A stretch of 64,000 nt of DNA from Nymphaea colorata (Eukaryota > Streptophyta > Magnoliopsida > Nymphaeales > Nymphaeaceae), in NCBI RefSeq assembly GCF_008831285.2, contig NC_045143.1, positions 4,537,503-4,601,502 of the forward strand, given 5' to 3'. This document shows positions 24,727-35,189 of the stretch, one piece after another. The translations under genes were made by a program, and so were the position numbers. Numbering within the stretch: position 1 is the first letter of the stretch; every line of letters begins with the position of its first letter. Under the pieces are notes generated by a model. That model was not told where the DNA came from and made no database searches. It saw only the letters and a program-made list of their open reading frames with translations.

Positions 24727-25365
24727 ATGGGTGGAGGACGTTTCCTTCCTCTTCTTCTAGTCGTCCTGACCTCAATGGCCGCCATGGCTGCAGCCACCAA
24801 CTGGGTCGTCGTCCCAAATGTTGAACAAGACAGCCATGTCCAGAGCTTGGGTAGGTATGCAGTGGAAAAACAGAACAACCCATACCTCAAATTCATAAAG
24901 GTGGTGCATGCAGAGGTGCTGGACCGTGGCACCCAGCACTATACCTACAAGCTAGTCATTTGTTTGGTAGAAGGAACCCGCACCGCATATTACTCCAGCG
25001 AAATCCTACAAGACCTTGGAGCACCCAACCAGCCACCAGTGCTCAACATAGCCTCCTTCAAACCCATCTCCTACTGGCCTAAACCAAACCCCAAGTGGAT
25101 CACCATACCTAATGATGGACGCGCCTGGCACTTGTCTTCTTTTGCTGTGAACAGGTACAACAGCCAGAAGCATGCTTCTCTCAGTCTCTTGAAGGTGTTG
25201 CATGGACAGATGCTGGATCGCGGCACCGAGCATTTCACCTACCACTTCACCATTAGGGCTTCCGAAGGCTACAAGGTGAGGATATACAAGATTGAAGTGT
25301 TCCAAGACCTGTCTGCACCAGGCCAGCCACCAGTCCTCAACTTGGGATACTTCGAGCGGTTCTAG
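24727..25365 (+). CDS. Secreted two-domain cystatin-like protein, copy 4 (intact)
   Basis: The frame encodes 212 residues. An in-frame extension upstream to 24538 exists, but it crosses the TATA box at 24589 and leader, so the ATG in GCAGCCATGGGT at 24727 is the start. Signal peptide about 1-23; L-G-R-Y-A-V in domain 1; first loop V-L-D-R-G; second loop M-L-D-R-G. Position 137, Cys in copies 1, 2 and others, is Ser here (L-S-S-F-A-V), while a Cys appears in the strand V-I-C-L-V-E-G. The gene is convergent with pseudogene copy 5 (26944-27442), and this pair is mirrored at 49810-52857. A poly-A signal AATAAA is at 25412-25417. Confidence 0.85.
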   Translation: MGGGRFLPLLLVVLTSMAAMAAATNWVVVPNVEQDSHVQSLGRYAVEKQNNPYLKFIKVVHAEVLDRGTQHYTYKLVICLVEGTRTAYYSSEILQDLGAPNQPPVLNIASFKPISYWPKPNPKWITIPNDGRAWHLSSFAVNRYNSQKHASLSLLKVLHGQMLDRGTEHFTYHFTIRASEGYKVRIYKIEVFQDLSAPGQPPVLNLGYFERF

Positions 25366-25411
25366 ATGAACTAACGTTGCCTCCTACCATTTTAGATATA
25401 CTTGTTTGAAG

Positions 25412-25417
25412 AATAAA
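25412..25417 (+). terminator. Polyadenylation signal of the 24727 gene
   Basis: AATAAA lies 47 bp after the stop inside GAAGAATAAATGCTGCGGCAT, a context conserved 3' of the 54106 and 56911 copies. Confidence 0.6.
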
Positions 25418-25419
25418 TG

Positions 25420-26940
25420 CTGCGGCATGATCTGGAGAAGTATAATCAAGTGAATGTAATTGCACACATATTAGTGCAGTTGTTTTAACGCCTTCTTAGA
25501 TTAAGTGTTCATCGTACACTTGGATTTATGTCAAAGTGAAGAATACCCGGTGTTTATAATTACGCGTACTGCCTTCTTAATCATTCTTTTTTTTTTTGTC
25601 GATCTCTCTTTTTTTCTCTTCTCCAGTCGTAGGTTCTATGTTGGTGGGTGGTGAAGCCACTTAATATGTTTGACACACTTGTCAATTTGCCTTGCAATTA
25701 AGCTATCAACTGGAATAAGTTGTGTTATAAGAAACAAGGTTAATTTTTTGTGGCGTGCATTTGTAAAAACAAACTCTTGCGGAGTAATAATCAGGTTTTT
25801 GGAGTAACAAGCCTATGCATTGCTATGAACGAGATTGACCTCACTGTTAAAAGAGGGAGAGAGAGAGAGAGGGAGAGAAGGAAATTTTCCATATATAACA
25901 ATCTGTTTCTTGTAGGCATATTTCCAGAAACAGCTGTCTTTTAATTGATCTCTACAAATTTATCCTTTTTCAAATTTTAGGACAATTTTATTGTTCTTTA
26001 TGTTTAAAACGTACGGTTCACTTGACAATTGAAAAATGACTGCTAAGTGATCATATTAATTATAAAATAACAATACCAACAATATCATTCTATTTTTACA
26101 TATTTGTGCATGCTTTTGATCTTCCAAGCATCTCTGCTTGGTGCAAACGCATGAATTGAAACGGTCGAGCTCCCAACTCCCTAATAGGTGTGACCTTTGT
26201 TTTATACTGTAGAAGAAGAGGACATCAACCATCTGAACTTTGTTTTATACTGAAGAATTAGACCATCAACCTTGCACCTGATCATATCGGAACACGTCTT
26301 GAGCCAACTATATGTATCTTCTGCTGGTTAGTACCTAGCTAGGTGTTTGTTCGCCGTCAAAACTTTGCCACCAGGCTACATGCTTGTGTTCAAGCGCTCT
26401 TAATTAACAACACAGCTGAACGTTTCTTTTTCAAGGCGGACTATCAAATATTATTTAGATGACTAATTCTAAAGTAAAGGATGCATGTGTACATCATCTG
26501 TAAATCCTGAAATAGTATATTCCCCACCCACAGTCTGACAACTCTTGTAATGAACTTAGTGAGGTTTCCCTCCTGCAGCCGGAAGATGGCAGTGCTACGA
26601 TAAAGTCGAAAAGCTCTCTAAGGTGTTCCGCTTAGTAATACATGCTTAATTAACATGAGTTATCGGAAGAGCGTCATTTAAAAAGGGGAGAGGAAAGAAA
26701 TGATGAAAAAAAAAGCACTTCCATTTAAATATAACGGCCCGGAAACAAGTTATTTAGCATAAAGCATGGCCTACCTCTCATGGCTACAACATAAATTCAT
26801 CTGCACACTTATTCTTACAAGCTGGTTTAATAACTATATTGTGTAATAACATTCAGTTGGGTAGGCCTTATTCTGCTCCAGCGTATGTTTATATAACCAA
26901 ATATTTAGGAGATGAAACTATAGGAGGTAGCTAGCCAATC
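25420..26940. other. Spacer between convergent copies 4 and 5
   Basis: No gene. It has a GA-rich microsatellite near 25,853-25,880. Much of it is repeated in inverse order at about 50,460-51,900 (for example the CATGAATTGAAACGGTCGAG region near 26,150 versus 51,350-51,375), showing that the whole convergent unit was duplicated. Confidence 0.5.
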
Positions 26941-26943
26941 TAG

Positions 26944-27442
26944 CTAGAGGGCTTGGAAGTATCCCAAGTTGAGCACCGGTGGCTGGCCAGGTGCGGACAG
27001 GTCTTGGAACACCTCAATCTTGTATGTCTTCACAGCATAGTTGTCCAGAACTTTAATGGTGAAGTGGTACGTGAAATGCTGAGTGTCCCGATCCAGCACC
27101 TGTGCGCTCAACACCCTCAAGAGCCTAAGTGAAGCATGGTTCTGTTGGTTGTACCTCTTCACAGCAAAGGCACACAGGTTCCAGGCTTGCTGGTCAGTTG
27201 GGATGGTTGGGTGCCCCAATTGGGTGCTCCACAAATAGCTGCCCTCTACAAGGCAAATGACTAATTTGTATGTATAGTGCTGGGTGCCTCGTCCAGCACC
27301 TCTGCATGAACCACCTTTATGAATTTGAGGTCTGAACCTGGCTGTCTCTCCCAACATTTGGGACGACCACCCAGTTGGTGGCTGCAGCCTTGGCTGCCAT
27401 TGAGGTCAGAACGAGCAGAAGGACAGGAAGAAAGCGCCCCAT
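26944..27442 (-). pseudogene. Cystatin-like pseudogene, copy 5 (subfamily II)
   Basis: The ATG at 27442 (CCACCATGGGGCGC) begins a normal signal peptide and A-T-N-W-V-V-V-P-N-V. The part with L-G-x-Y-A-V is deleted, so the text jumps to L-K-F-I-K. One G is missing in the D-R-G codons (GACGAGGCACC), shifting the frame, and the end of domain 1 (Y-Y through the N-W of domain 2) is deleted. Domain 2 from Q-A-W-N-L to L-G-Y-F-Q-A-L remains open to the TAG at 26944. Three independent lesions make a functional product unlikely. A TATAAATA lies near 27,560 on the minus strand. Confidence 0.85.
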
Positions 27443-27599
27443 GGTGGTATGATATGCTTATAAGTGGGGTATTAGGATTAAAGGAGGAAAGATAACGGAG
27501 TTTAGATGCAGAAGGAGAAAAGATGAATGTCGATGGTGTCCCTGCAAGGATTTCAGCCACTATTTATAGTGAGGGGTTTGCTCCTTTACTTTACGGGAT

Positions 27600-28411
27600 G
27601 AATCAGCCTTACATTTTTTATTGCGGGCCGCCGCTGGTACTGCAAGTTGTGGAGTTGGCAACGAAGTGGATGTTTATCTGTTTTTTTTAAAAAACTGTGT
27701 ATGAAATAAAATATATATCTTTTTTTATTTAATTCAACATAAAATCCTCACCCACGCCCACAGTCAAAACTAAGGATACATATAATGCAGGACATTTGGG
27801 TATTACTCGTTGATTTTGACTGCCCTTCTGATCTTTCTTTTATCAAGTTCAATTCAAATAGTTGGTCATCATTTCATTATCTAAAGGAGGAAGGAAACAC
27901 ATGGGGAAGATGGCACTAGATAGAACCATCAAGTCGGATTAGGAATGCTAGAAATCACTAACTACCGTGTATCCTTACTTTTAACTAATGTTGTGGAACA
28001 TTCTTCATAAATAATGTTGAGACCTTACAAATTATAAAAGATATCGGCAAAGCCGGTCGACTCTGGTCAAAAGAATGTCCTCTTTAGATGGTCATAAACT
28101 TGAAGCGGCTGACACTAAAGTTGGGTTTGCACATTATGCATGCGTGCGTTGTTTACTCCCCTTGTAGCAGGTGAGATGTGACGGATTGCCAACCCCTCGA
28201 ATTAGGTGTACAAGTTAACCGAATTTTGCATGTTGGTAAAAGGATCAGCTGATTAATTACCAAAAGATGGGTAACTTGATCGAGTGGGAGAGAGAGGCTA
28301 TACTAATCAGATACTAATCAGATGAGCATATTTGGTGGCATAATTTTCTACAAATAAAACACAGTGGAAGATAATCCACGATCAATTGATCATTTCATTT
28401 GGTTTTTTTCT
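27600..28411. other. Intergenic DNA upstream of copy 5
   Basis: No gene or recognisable element. The first 300 bp is subfamily II promoter flank, related to that before 20963, 31807, 49810 and 60870. Confidence 0.4.
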
Positions 28412-28753
28412 TGTTAGGAACAACACAAAACTCTTTACTGTCGCACTCTCAAGAGGGGTTTAGAAACAACAAGGAAGAAGACAAATATTTACTTGGTTCG
28501 GAGCAGTAATCTCCTACGTCCACGGTTGCACAGATCTTTTACTATTCACTTACAGTTGAACACAAACACTCACAGAGAGGAAGCCCCAAAATGAAACTAC
28601 GGCCTTCCTCTCAACATAAGCATTAGGGCGAAAACACATTTGTACAAAATAACATAAATGCCCTTATGAAAGAAAAATCCCATCGGGGGCTAAAGTTGGA
28701 TCCACGGTATTACATATGAGTGTCTAGTATGGATCAAGTTCCATACACCAACA
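28412..28753 (-). repeat. Long terminal repeat of the copia remnant
   Basis: It begins TGTTGGTGTATGGAACTTG and ends CCTAACA on the minus strand, the canonical TG/CA ends. The A-G-T-G-T-G-A-G-A-T polypurine-like tract lies directly before it. Confidence 0.65.
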
Positions 28754-28870
28754 ATCTCACACTTGGAATTTGATCCATCCAAGTGCTGGAACATCACATA
28801 CTCAACCTGTGCGAGGCCTCCTCATCAGTCAACCTTAGAGACCAACTGAGGTTAAACATAACGTCAGCTT

Positions 28871-29200
28871 CTAAGCAGTCACTGACTTTGTCAACATGTC
28901 TGCTGGATTCTCTGTTCCATGAACATTTTCAAGAGATAATATCTTATATTCCAACAAATCTCTAATAAAATGATACTTCAATTTAATATGCTTTGTTCTA
29001 GTATAAAACACTGGATTCTTGGCTAAATGAATTGCACTTTGACTGTCACAAGAGAGAACACTCTTCTCTTCCTTTACATGCAATTTTTTTAGAGTAGTCT
29101 TTAGCCAAATCATCTCTTTACTGGCTTCTGTAATTACAATATATTCAGCTTCAGTAGTAGACAACACAACGAATTTTTGATGTTGTGAAACCCAACTCAC
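28871..29200 (-). pseudogene. C-terminal RNase H part of a copia pol gene
   Basis: About 109 residues match the end of Ty1/copia polyproteins: S-T-T-E-A-E-Y-I, E-M-I-W-L-K, C-D-S-Q-S-A-I-H-L-A-K-N-P, R-T-K-H-I, and the closing N-P-A-D-M-L-T-K. The upstream reverse transcriptase is absent. It is a fragment, not a functional gene. Confidence 0.8.
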
Positions 29201-29330
29201 ACAGGTTCCTTCTATGGTGTAAATGTACCGGTGGTACTTCTCATACTATAAAAATCACCACTTCTCCTACTGTTGGATCCGTGGTATTGCATATGAGTGT
29301 CCAGTATGGATCAAGTTCTATACACCAACA

Positions 29331-30638
29331 TTTCTAACCTGAATACCAGCAGAGGTGAAACTTTCACATACAATGAGTAAATACTTGCTACAGATTGTCC
29401 AAATACTAGATTCGCCTTTGCGCTCCGGGTGATGCATTCAACCGCTGTGGCATTCACTTCGGAAGGGAACTTGCGCGTTTAGTGTTTAACAGACTTATGT
29501 CTAGTCATAACTTATGCATTGTGTGTCAATGTTTTTAGCAATAGGCAAGCTGCTCTTGAACGCTCGCCATGTGACAGATTTTGTGAGTAAAACCCTCAAA
29601 AAAGTTGATGACCATCAAATTAAGTACCAAACTTTATGAAATGTCAAATGCGTAGAAAGTCTATCTTACACTTTTATGAGGGCGAGATAGTTAGTACGAT
29701 TTTAATTGGAAAACAATGATAGTGATTCCATGAAGCTTTTTAAGAGTTTAGCACGCTAGAAAGACGTGGTTGGCCTTTGAATTGAAGAGAAGGAATGTTT
29801 TCAAAAAGGAGCGTATGCATCTTGTCAAGCGATTAATTAGACTTTGTCTGAACAATGTGCATGATGAGCCAAAATCAATAGAATGGCAGACTGGTTTTTA
29901 GAGGACAAAACTAACACGACATTTTAAATCTTGTTAACATGATATATATCTTTAATTGACTTTCTTGAATATAATTTTGTAAAATTTAATAGCCTCATTT
30001 TTAAATATGATTTTCAGTTAGTTTATTGTGAAAACTTAATGTGGTCGTTATCTTTAATCTTTCTATCAATTAGCTTAGTCTTGCTCAATAATGTTATTTA
30101 AACTATATGTATTGGGAACTGGGAAGGTATGCTTCTAAATTTTATTGTGAAAAAGTAAAAAAATATTAAATGGATGCAACAATATTAAAAAAGTAGGTTT
30201 AAGGGACAACAATATTGGTTCTTTTGTTATTAAAGTGTTACTTTTTCAGGTGACAGAGAGCTTCATCCCTACTGTCTTAAAAGATGCTAGAAGCACTCTC
30301 TCAACCCCCACAAATTTCCCCTATTTCTTGGGTTTATAACAGTGCCGGCGTTAGTCATAGCAGTAGAGCACCCTTCAACTTGAATGTTGTGCTCTATCAC
30401 CTTGATACACAAGAGCATAGAACCAGCATAAGTCAAACTAGAAACCTGCTTTTCTAGAGGCTCGTAGCACAACCAGCTATGTTAAGTTCCTTGAGTCATA
30501 GTGTTACCTTTAATATGTAATATAACATAGACAAATATTTTGATTTTCATGTCTTTTCAAATAAAAGTACTATACTAAAGCAAATATAAATTATTTTTAA
30601 GTTTCTAGCAAAATGAGAGGAGAAAAGATAAAAAGGTG

Positions 30639-30671
<33 letters not shown>

Positions 30672-31200
30672 TTTCTAATAATATCATTCCCACCTAAAAA
30701 GGAGCCAGGAAGGCAATGAAAAGAAATAAACTAGTGAAAGAATCATACAAAGGACAAGATATGGTGGGCATCGCAACAGACATTAGGATGACCTGGATGT
30801 CTGTAAAAGTGAGCTTTCACGGATGTCCAATTTTTCAGGCATCCGTGAGTCTGTCCTTTTTTGTAGTGTTTATGATTAAAGCAGCATTACAAATAAACCA
30901 CCTAAGTAGCTAGCTATATTAGTAATTGTGACTTTTACATTGCCACTAGGTTGGAGGGGTTGGTGCAATGGCCAGATTAGAAGCTGGTAGGCAATCAAAT
31001 CCAGTTTCAAATTTTCAAAGCATCAACTTTAAGTGGTGCAAAAAGAGAGCCAGTGATGTTCAAGTAGAAGCACTAGGAGCAGCACCTTGACCAAAAGTCG
31101 GGCTTTCATTTTAAGAGGATGAGGGGTTGAGGGATGTTTCAGCCCCAGAGATATGACGAAATACTATCTGGCTCACTCAAAAAGAAAAGCCAAATGTCAC
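29331..31200. other. Intergenic DNA with dispersed module and GA microsatellite
   Basis: It contains copy b of the dispersed AT-rich module (about 29,860-30,240) and a (GA)n tract at 30,639-30,671. No gene is supported. Confidence 0.45.
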
Positions 31201-31214
31201 ATATATAATAGCTG

Positions 31215-31351
31215 GGTATACCTACCCAAAGCTCTGGACATGGTTTGTCTTTCTCAACATTTGGAACGACAACCCAGTTGGTGGCTGCGGCTATGGCTGC
31301 CATTGAGGTCAGGACAACCAGCAGCAGAGGAAGGAATCACCCTCTACCCAT
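31215..31351 (-). pseudogene. Cystatin-like fragment, copy 6 (signal peptide and start of domain 1)
   Basis: The ATG at 31351 in GCAGCCATGGGT is followed by the family signal peptide and T-N-W-V-V-V-P-N-V-E, then similarity stops after the S-L-G region. The rest of the gene is missing. The TATA position reads TATTTACA (on the plus strand), so the promoter has decayed too. By position it corresponds, in the inverted duplicate, to the intact copy at 62771. Confidence 0.75.
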
Positions 31352-31454
31352 GGCTGCTTAACAAATGGTAATGAAAGGACAGAGGAAGGACTGTGTGGTG
31401 TGGAATTCAAGTTTTGATGGGGTATTTACAGGATGGGAGGGCTGAATGGCTTTG

Positions 31455-31540
31455 AATATACTTCATGTGTTCGGCCCTCACAACTGACTACGTTATTCCG
31501 TCGGGGGCATTTTAATATTTGTAGAAAGTTATTTACCACG
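31455..31540 (-). repeat. Segment shared with 61,130-61,215 at a duplication junction
   Basis: The stretch with AATAACTTTCTACAAATATT, GTAGTCA, TTGTGAGG and GAAGTATATTC (minus strand) matches 61,130-61,215 on the plus strand. It lies next to the truncation of subfamily II copies at both places, so it marks either the inserted DNA that cut them or the common deletion product that was later duplicated. Confidence 0.55.
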
Positions 31541-31807
31541 CGTTTGAGGCATAGTATCGGGTATAGCTGCCTTCTACCAGGCAAATGATGAGCTTGTAGG
31601 TGTAGTGTTGGGTGCCACGGTTCAGCACCTCTGCATGAACCAGCTTTATGAATTTGAGGTATGGGTTGTCCTGTTTAGCCACGACATACCCACCCAAGCC
31701 CTGAACATGGCTCTTTCTATCAACGTTTGGGATGACCACCCAGTTGGTGGTTGCGGGCATGGCTGCCATTGAGGTAAGAAGCAGTAAACGAGAGGAAGAA
31801 AGCGCAT
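31533..31807 (-). pseudogene. Cystatin-like pseudogene, copy 7 (subfamily II, truncated)
   Basis: The ATG at 31807 starts the signal peptide, but one base is missing in the leucine run, shifting the frame. Downstream the correct frame reads T-N-W-V-V-I-P-N-V-D ... G-G-Y-V-V-A-K-Q ... V-L-N-R-G-T-Q and ends at the segment shared with 61,130-61,215. Domain 2 is absent. Its inverted partner at 60870 is cut even earlier. Confidence 0.8.
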
Positions 31808-31999
31808 CGTGGCAGCATGGGGATGCTTATAAGTTGGGTATTGTGATTAATGGAGGCACGACGATGGAGTTTATGATGCAAAAGGATAAAGGATGAATGG
31901 CGATGGTGTACATGCATGGATATTAGCCACTATTTGTAGTGCGGGATTTTATGCTTTGTCTTCCGTGAAGAATCTCCTCGCCTCACATATTTTGTTGTG

Positions 32000-33965
32000 C
32001 ACTACGAGTTGCAGAGTTGGCAACGATCGGATGTAATATTTATCTCAAAAAAAAAAAAAATGCATGGGCTGATCGGATGTATTATCTTGTCTGCAATGTA
32101 ATAAAGCATCACTTGAATTTTTTATTTAAATTCAACAACAAATCCTCATCCATACCCATAGTCGGGCTAAGCATATACATAACAGAGGAGGAGATTAATT
32201 ATGCGATTACTCGTTGATTTTGTCTTTCTGATCCTCATCTGTAGCTGCCCCGCCCTCTTAATTCTACATACGACCAAATTCAATTAAAAAAGTCAACATT
32301 TTCCTCTACCTAGAAGAGGAAAGAAAGATTGGAAGATATACAAAACAAGGTAGGTAGGTTCTTGGTCGGTACAAGTTCCAGTGTAGAACCATAAAGTCAA
32401 GATTAGGAACCCAAAAAGTAAAGGGTAGCTAAAAAGCACTTGCATCTTATAATATTGTGCAGCATATCGTACCTACTTTTGATACTGCATGTGCACTAAA
32501 AAATTCCTCATAATTATATTCCTCATAATTATATTATTCAATTGAAGTAGAAGCCGACACGCAGGCATCAAATCGATCAGGTAGCGCTCGAGACTCTGTT
32601 GAAATGTTGCAATCGGCCCACCATATATGTAAAGCTCATAAACAAGAAGCAGCCACAGTAAAGTTAGGTTTGCTCATAGCGCCGGCCTTACTCATGTTGT
32701 GGCATGAGAGAAGTGACGAAGGGAAGTCACACGTTTATAAGTATCGTCTGATCTTTTGAACTAATTAAGAGCACAAAACTATGTGTAGCCACAACTTATG
32801 CATGATTACCTCATATAGCTTCACAGTGCGTCCATGTAAAGAGTTAGGGGCCACAAATGAGAAAAATGCCCTTGATGCTCAAATGGAAGATCCCCCCTTA
32901 TAAGGGCAAAAATGGGATTTTAGAAAATGTCTCCTAACAAAATTAATGTGAAAATGCCCTTCTGATAAAATGGTAGAACATGTTAGCCAGCTAACACGGA
33001 AAGCTTTCCAGGAGTACCATGTGACAAATTTGGCCAATATAGTCGTGCTTTCGGCATCTCAGTCAGTCGCGAATGACGACTCTAAGCTAGATTTTTGGTG
33101 GTATACTCACATTTCCTAATACGTAGAGTTTAAATAATATCAGTTAGCTAGCAAGAGTCGTATATAAGCTAATGAGCATTAGTAAGATCTTATAAAAACG
33201 ACAACATTGTTAACATTCCTAATCAGTTAAATGTGAGGTTATCAAGTTTGTTCGAAAAATATTATTCACAAAGTAAGCAAACGAAAGGTGCGTATCTCTT
33301 TTCTTGGTTGCAAAATTTTAATTTTTGTTTTCCCTTACGACCATGACCATCTAATAACTTTGGTTCATAATACATATAGTTGAGACGGATGCAAGTTAAC
33401 CAAATCATTCTTTTGTCCATTTCAAATCCGACATGGTCTTTCTTGCTATTGTCTTTGGTTTTCAAAATCAAACTTATCTTTTGTCTTTTACCCAAACCCA
33501 TACTTTACAAAGTGTAAGACAGAGTACTTTTTACACACTAGTTTAGCATTTTTATTAGCTCTTTCTAAGGGTGGATATATATATTAAACCCAAAGATCTA
33601 CATGTTGGGGCCTTGAGGATGACTTGCCTCCAAGGAGGATGATTTGAAGAAGAGCAGTTTCGGGAAATTTGACCGCATAATAAGTACTACAATGGAAAAA
33701 ACACAAAAAAAAAAGCGTTGCTACGTATACACAACTGGACTAATGTTAAACTTTTATGTTTCCGATGTAAATTTGTGTTCTTAAATGACAAAACTTTGGC
33801 AAGATTACAATTTTGACGACTTTTTGAGAGGTTTTAGTCTTTATGCACTCGTTTTCTAAAAAAAGTTATACAGACCATGATGCGTTACACCTTTACTGTT
33901 GATTGTGGATTTCACCTCTACTGTTGTTATCAGTAGAAACGCCACCAACTATGCTCATCTGTTTA
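32000..33965. other. Duplicated intergenic block (inverted copy of about 57.9-60.6 kb)
   Basis: No gene. It contains the GGGGCCACAAATGAGAAAAAT-type element (about 32,840-33,060) and a segment at 33,120-33,580 that is present twice in tandem in the partner region. The apparent 79-codon minus-strand frame at 33262-33501 has a near-identical partner at 58886, but both lie in repeat sequence, so I do not call a gene. Confidence 0.5.
32840..33060 (-). repeat. Dispersed element with ACATGTTAGCCAGCTAACACGG core
   Basis: It is present here, at about 48,520-48,690 and at about 59,340-59,560, always some 1-1.5 kb upstream of a subfamily II copy (31807, 49810, 60870). It carries GATCCCATTTTTGCCCTTATAA and GGTAGAACATGTTAGC marks. 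It is part of the unit that was duplicated, perhaps an old transposon. Confidence 0.5.
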
Positions 33966-33973
33966 GAATAACC
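33966..33973. repeat. Left target-site duplication of the hAT element
   Basis: GAATAACC here is repeated at 38824-38831. Eight bases is the standard length for hAT insertions. Confidence 0.8.
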
Positions 33974-35189
33974 TAGGGCTGGACATTGGGCGGGGCCGGG
34001 CCGGGCCGGCCCGATAAAAATCTCAAAATCGAAGCCCAGAAACTGTATCGGGCCAGCCCAAGGCCCGACCCGTTTCTAAACGGGCCGGGCCCATGTAATA
34101 TTGGGCCTCAGCCTTCGGTTGATGCCCAAGGCCAGGCCCGGCCCGGCCCGATTGATAACGGGCCGGGCGGGCTGAGTCGGGCTTTGGGGCGGGGCGGGGC
34201 GGGTTGGGCCTGTTCGCAACAAAATCTATTTGACATTGAACAGGAAAAAAAAAAGGTAGAGCACACTATAACAATCGGATATGATACTTGCAGAATTATC
34301 TCAATCATGCATCATTGAAGTTGAGCACATCTACCACGAAATTTCTTTATACTAATTCCACCTTTAGCAACAAAACTCTCAGGCAGCGCATGCACAAGAC
34401 CATGTAACCAAATCCCTCCCTTAAACTTTAAGTAATTGAAACTACAAAATCCTCAAACTAAAAAACTATAAAATCCTCTCTTGAATTGTGACAAACAGTT
34501 TAGACCTGCCATATTCTGACCATCAAAGGCAAGTAATAACAATCATAGTAACCCCAACAAAAAAATTATGTAAAAAAGAATAGCTGACACAACTACACAA
34601 GGGTTTGTCATCAAACAGAAGACTCCAACCTTAGTATAAAAGAAATCCATAAGCATGTACAATTGTTTTCCAATGGTGACAAAGTATATTATCGATCACT
34701 GTATCTCCAGATTAGTCTGCTTGTGGTGGTATCTTCCTTCCCAAACTTACAAGATCCCAAACCACCTTAACAACCAAGAGCAATATCTGCGTTTTCTTTC
34801 CATTGAGCAAAATCTGATCAAGCTTTGTTATGTGACGTCATTCTCCTTCAGTTGTGTTTTCATTGTAACAACTACACCCATTGCATTTGCATGAGAAAGT
34901 AAAGAGAGGAAGATAGATAATAAGATTGATCTGATATGGTGCAACACTATGTTTATAGCATAAGAAGCCAGCCTGTGTGTGCATGTGTGTCAAGGAGATT
35001 TTATAAAATGTCAAGGAAATGTTTTACCACAATGAAATATAAATCATGCTAATTAGTCACCAGAAGATTCTTCCTTATCTTCAAAACTACAAAAAACACA
35101 TCACCACAAGCAAAATACAATGTTAGTGAACCATGAAAAACAAAAAGAATGATTACAATTTAACATTAAATAATGAACATCTTACCTTT

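Larger units (their letters stand above)
28412..29330 (-). mobile_element. Remnant of a Ty1/copia retrotransposon (Tnt1-like order)
   Basis: On the minus strand a complete long terminal repeat (28412-28753, TG...CA, about 342 bp) follows a short purine-rich stretch and the end of a pol gene (28871-29200). Sequence at 29272-29330 repeats 59 bp of the LTR's own start (compare 28695-28753). The rest of pol, gag and most of the second LTR are missing, so it is an internally deleted, immobile remnant. No clear target duplication was found. Confidence 0.75.

Noticed and set aside
33262-33501. Small frame conserved with 58886-59068
   Set aside because: The similarity is explained by the large inverted duplication; no domain, start context or promoter supports a gene.
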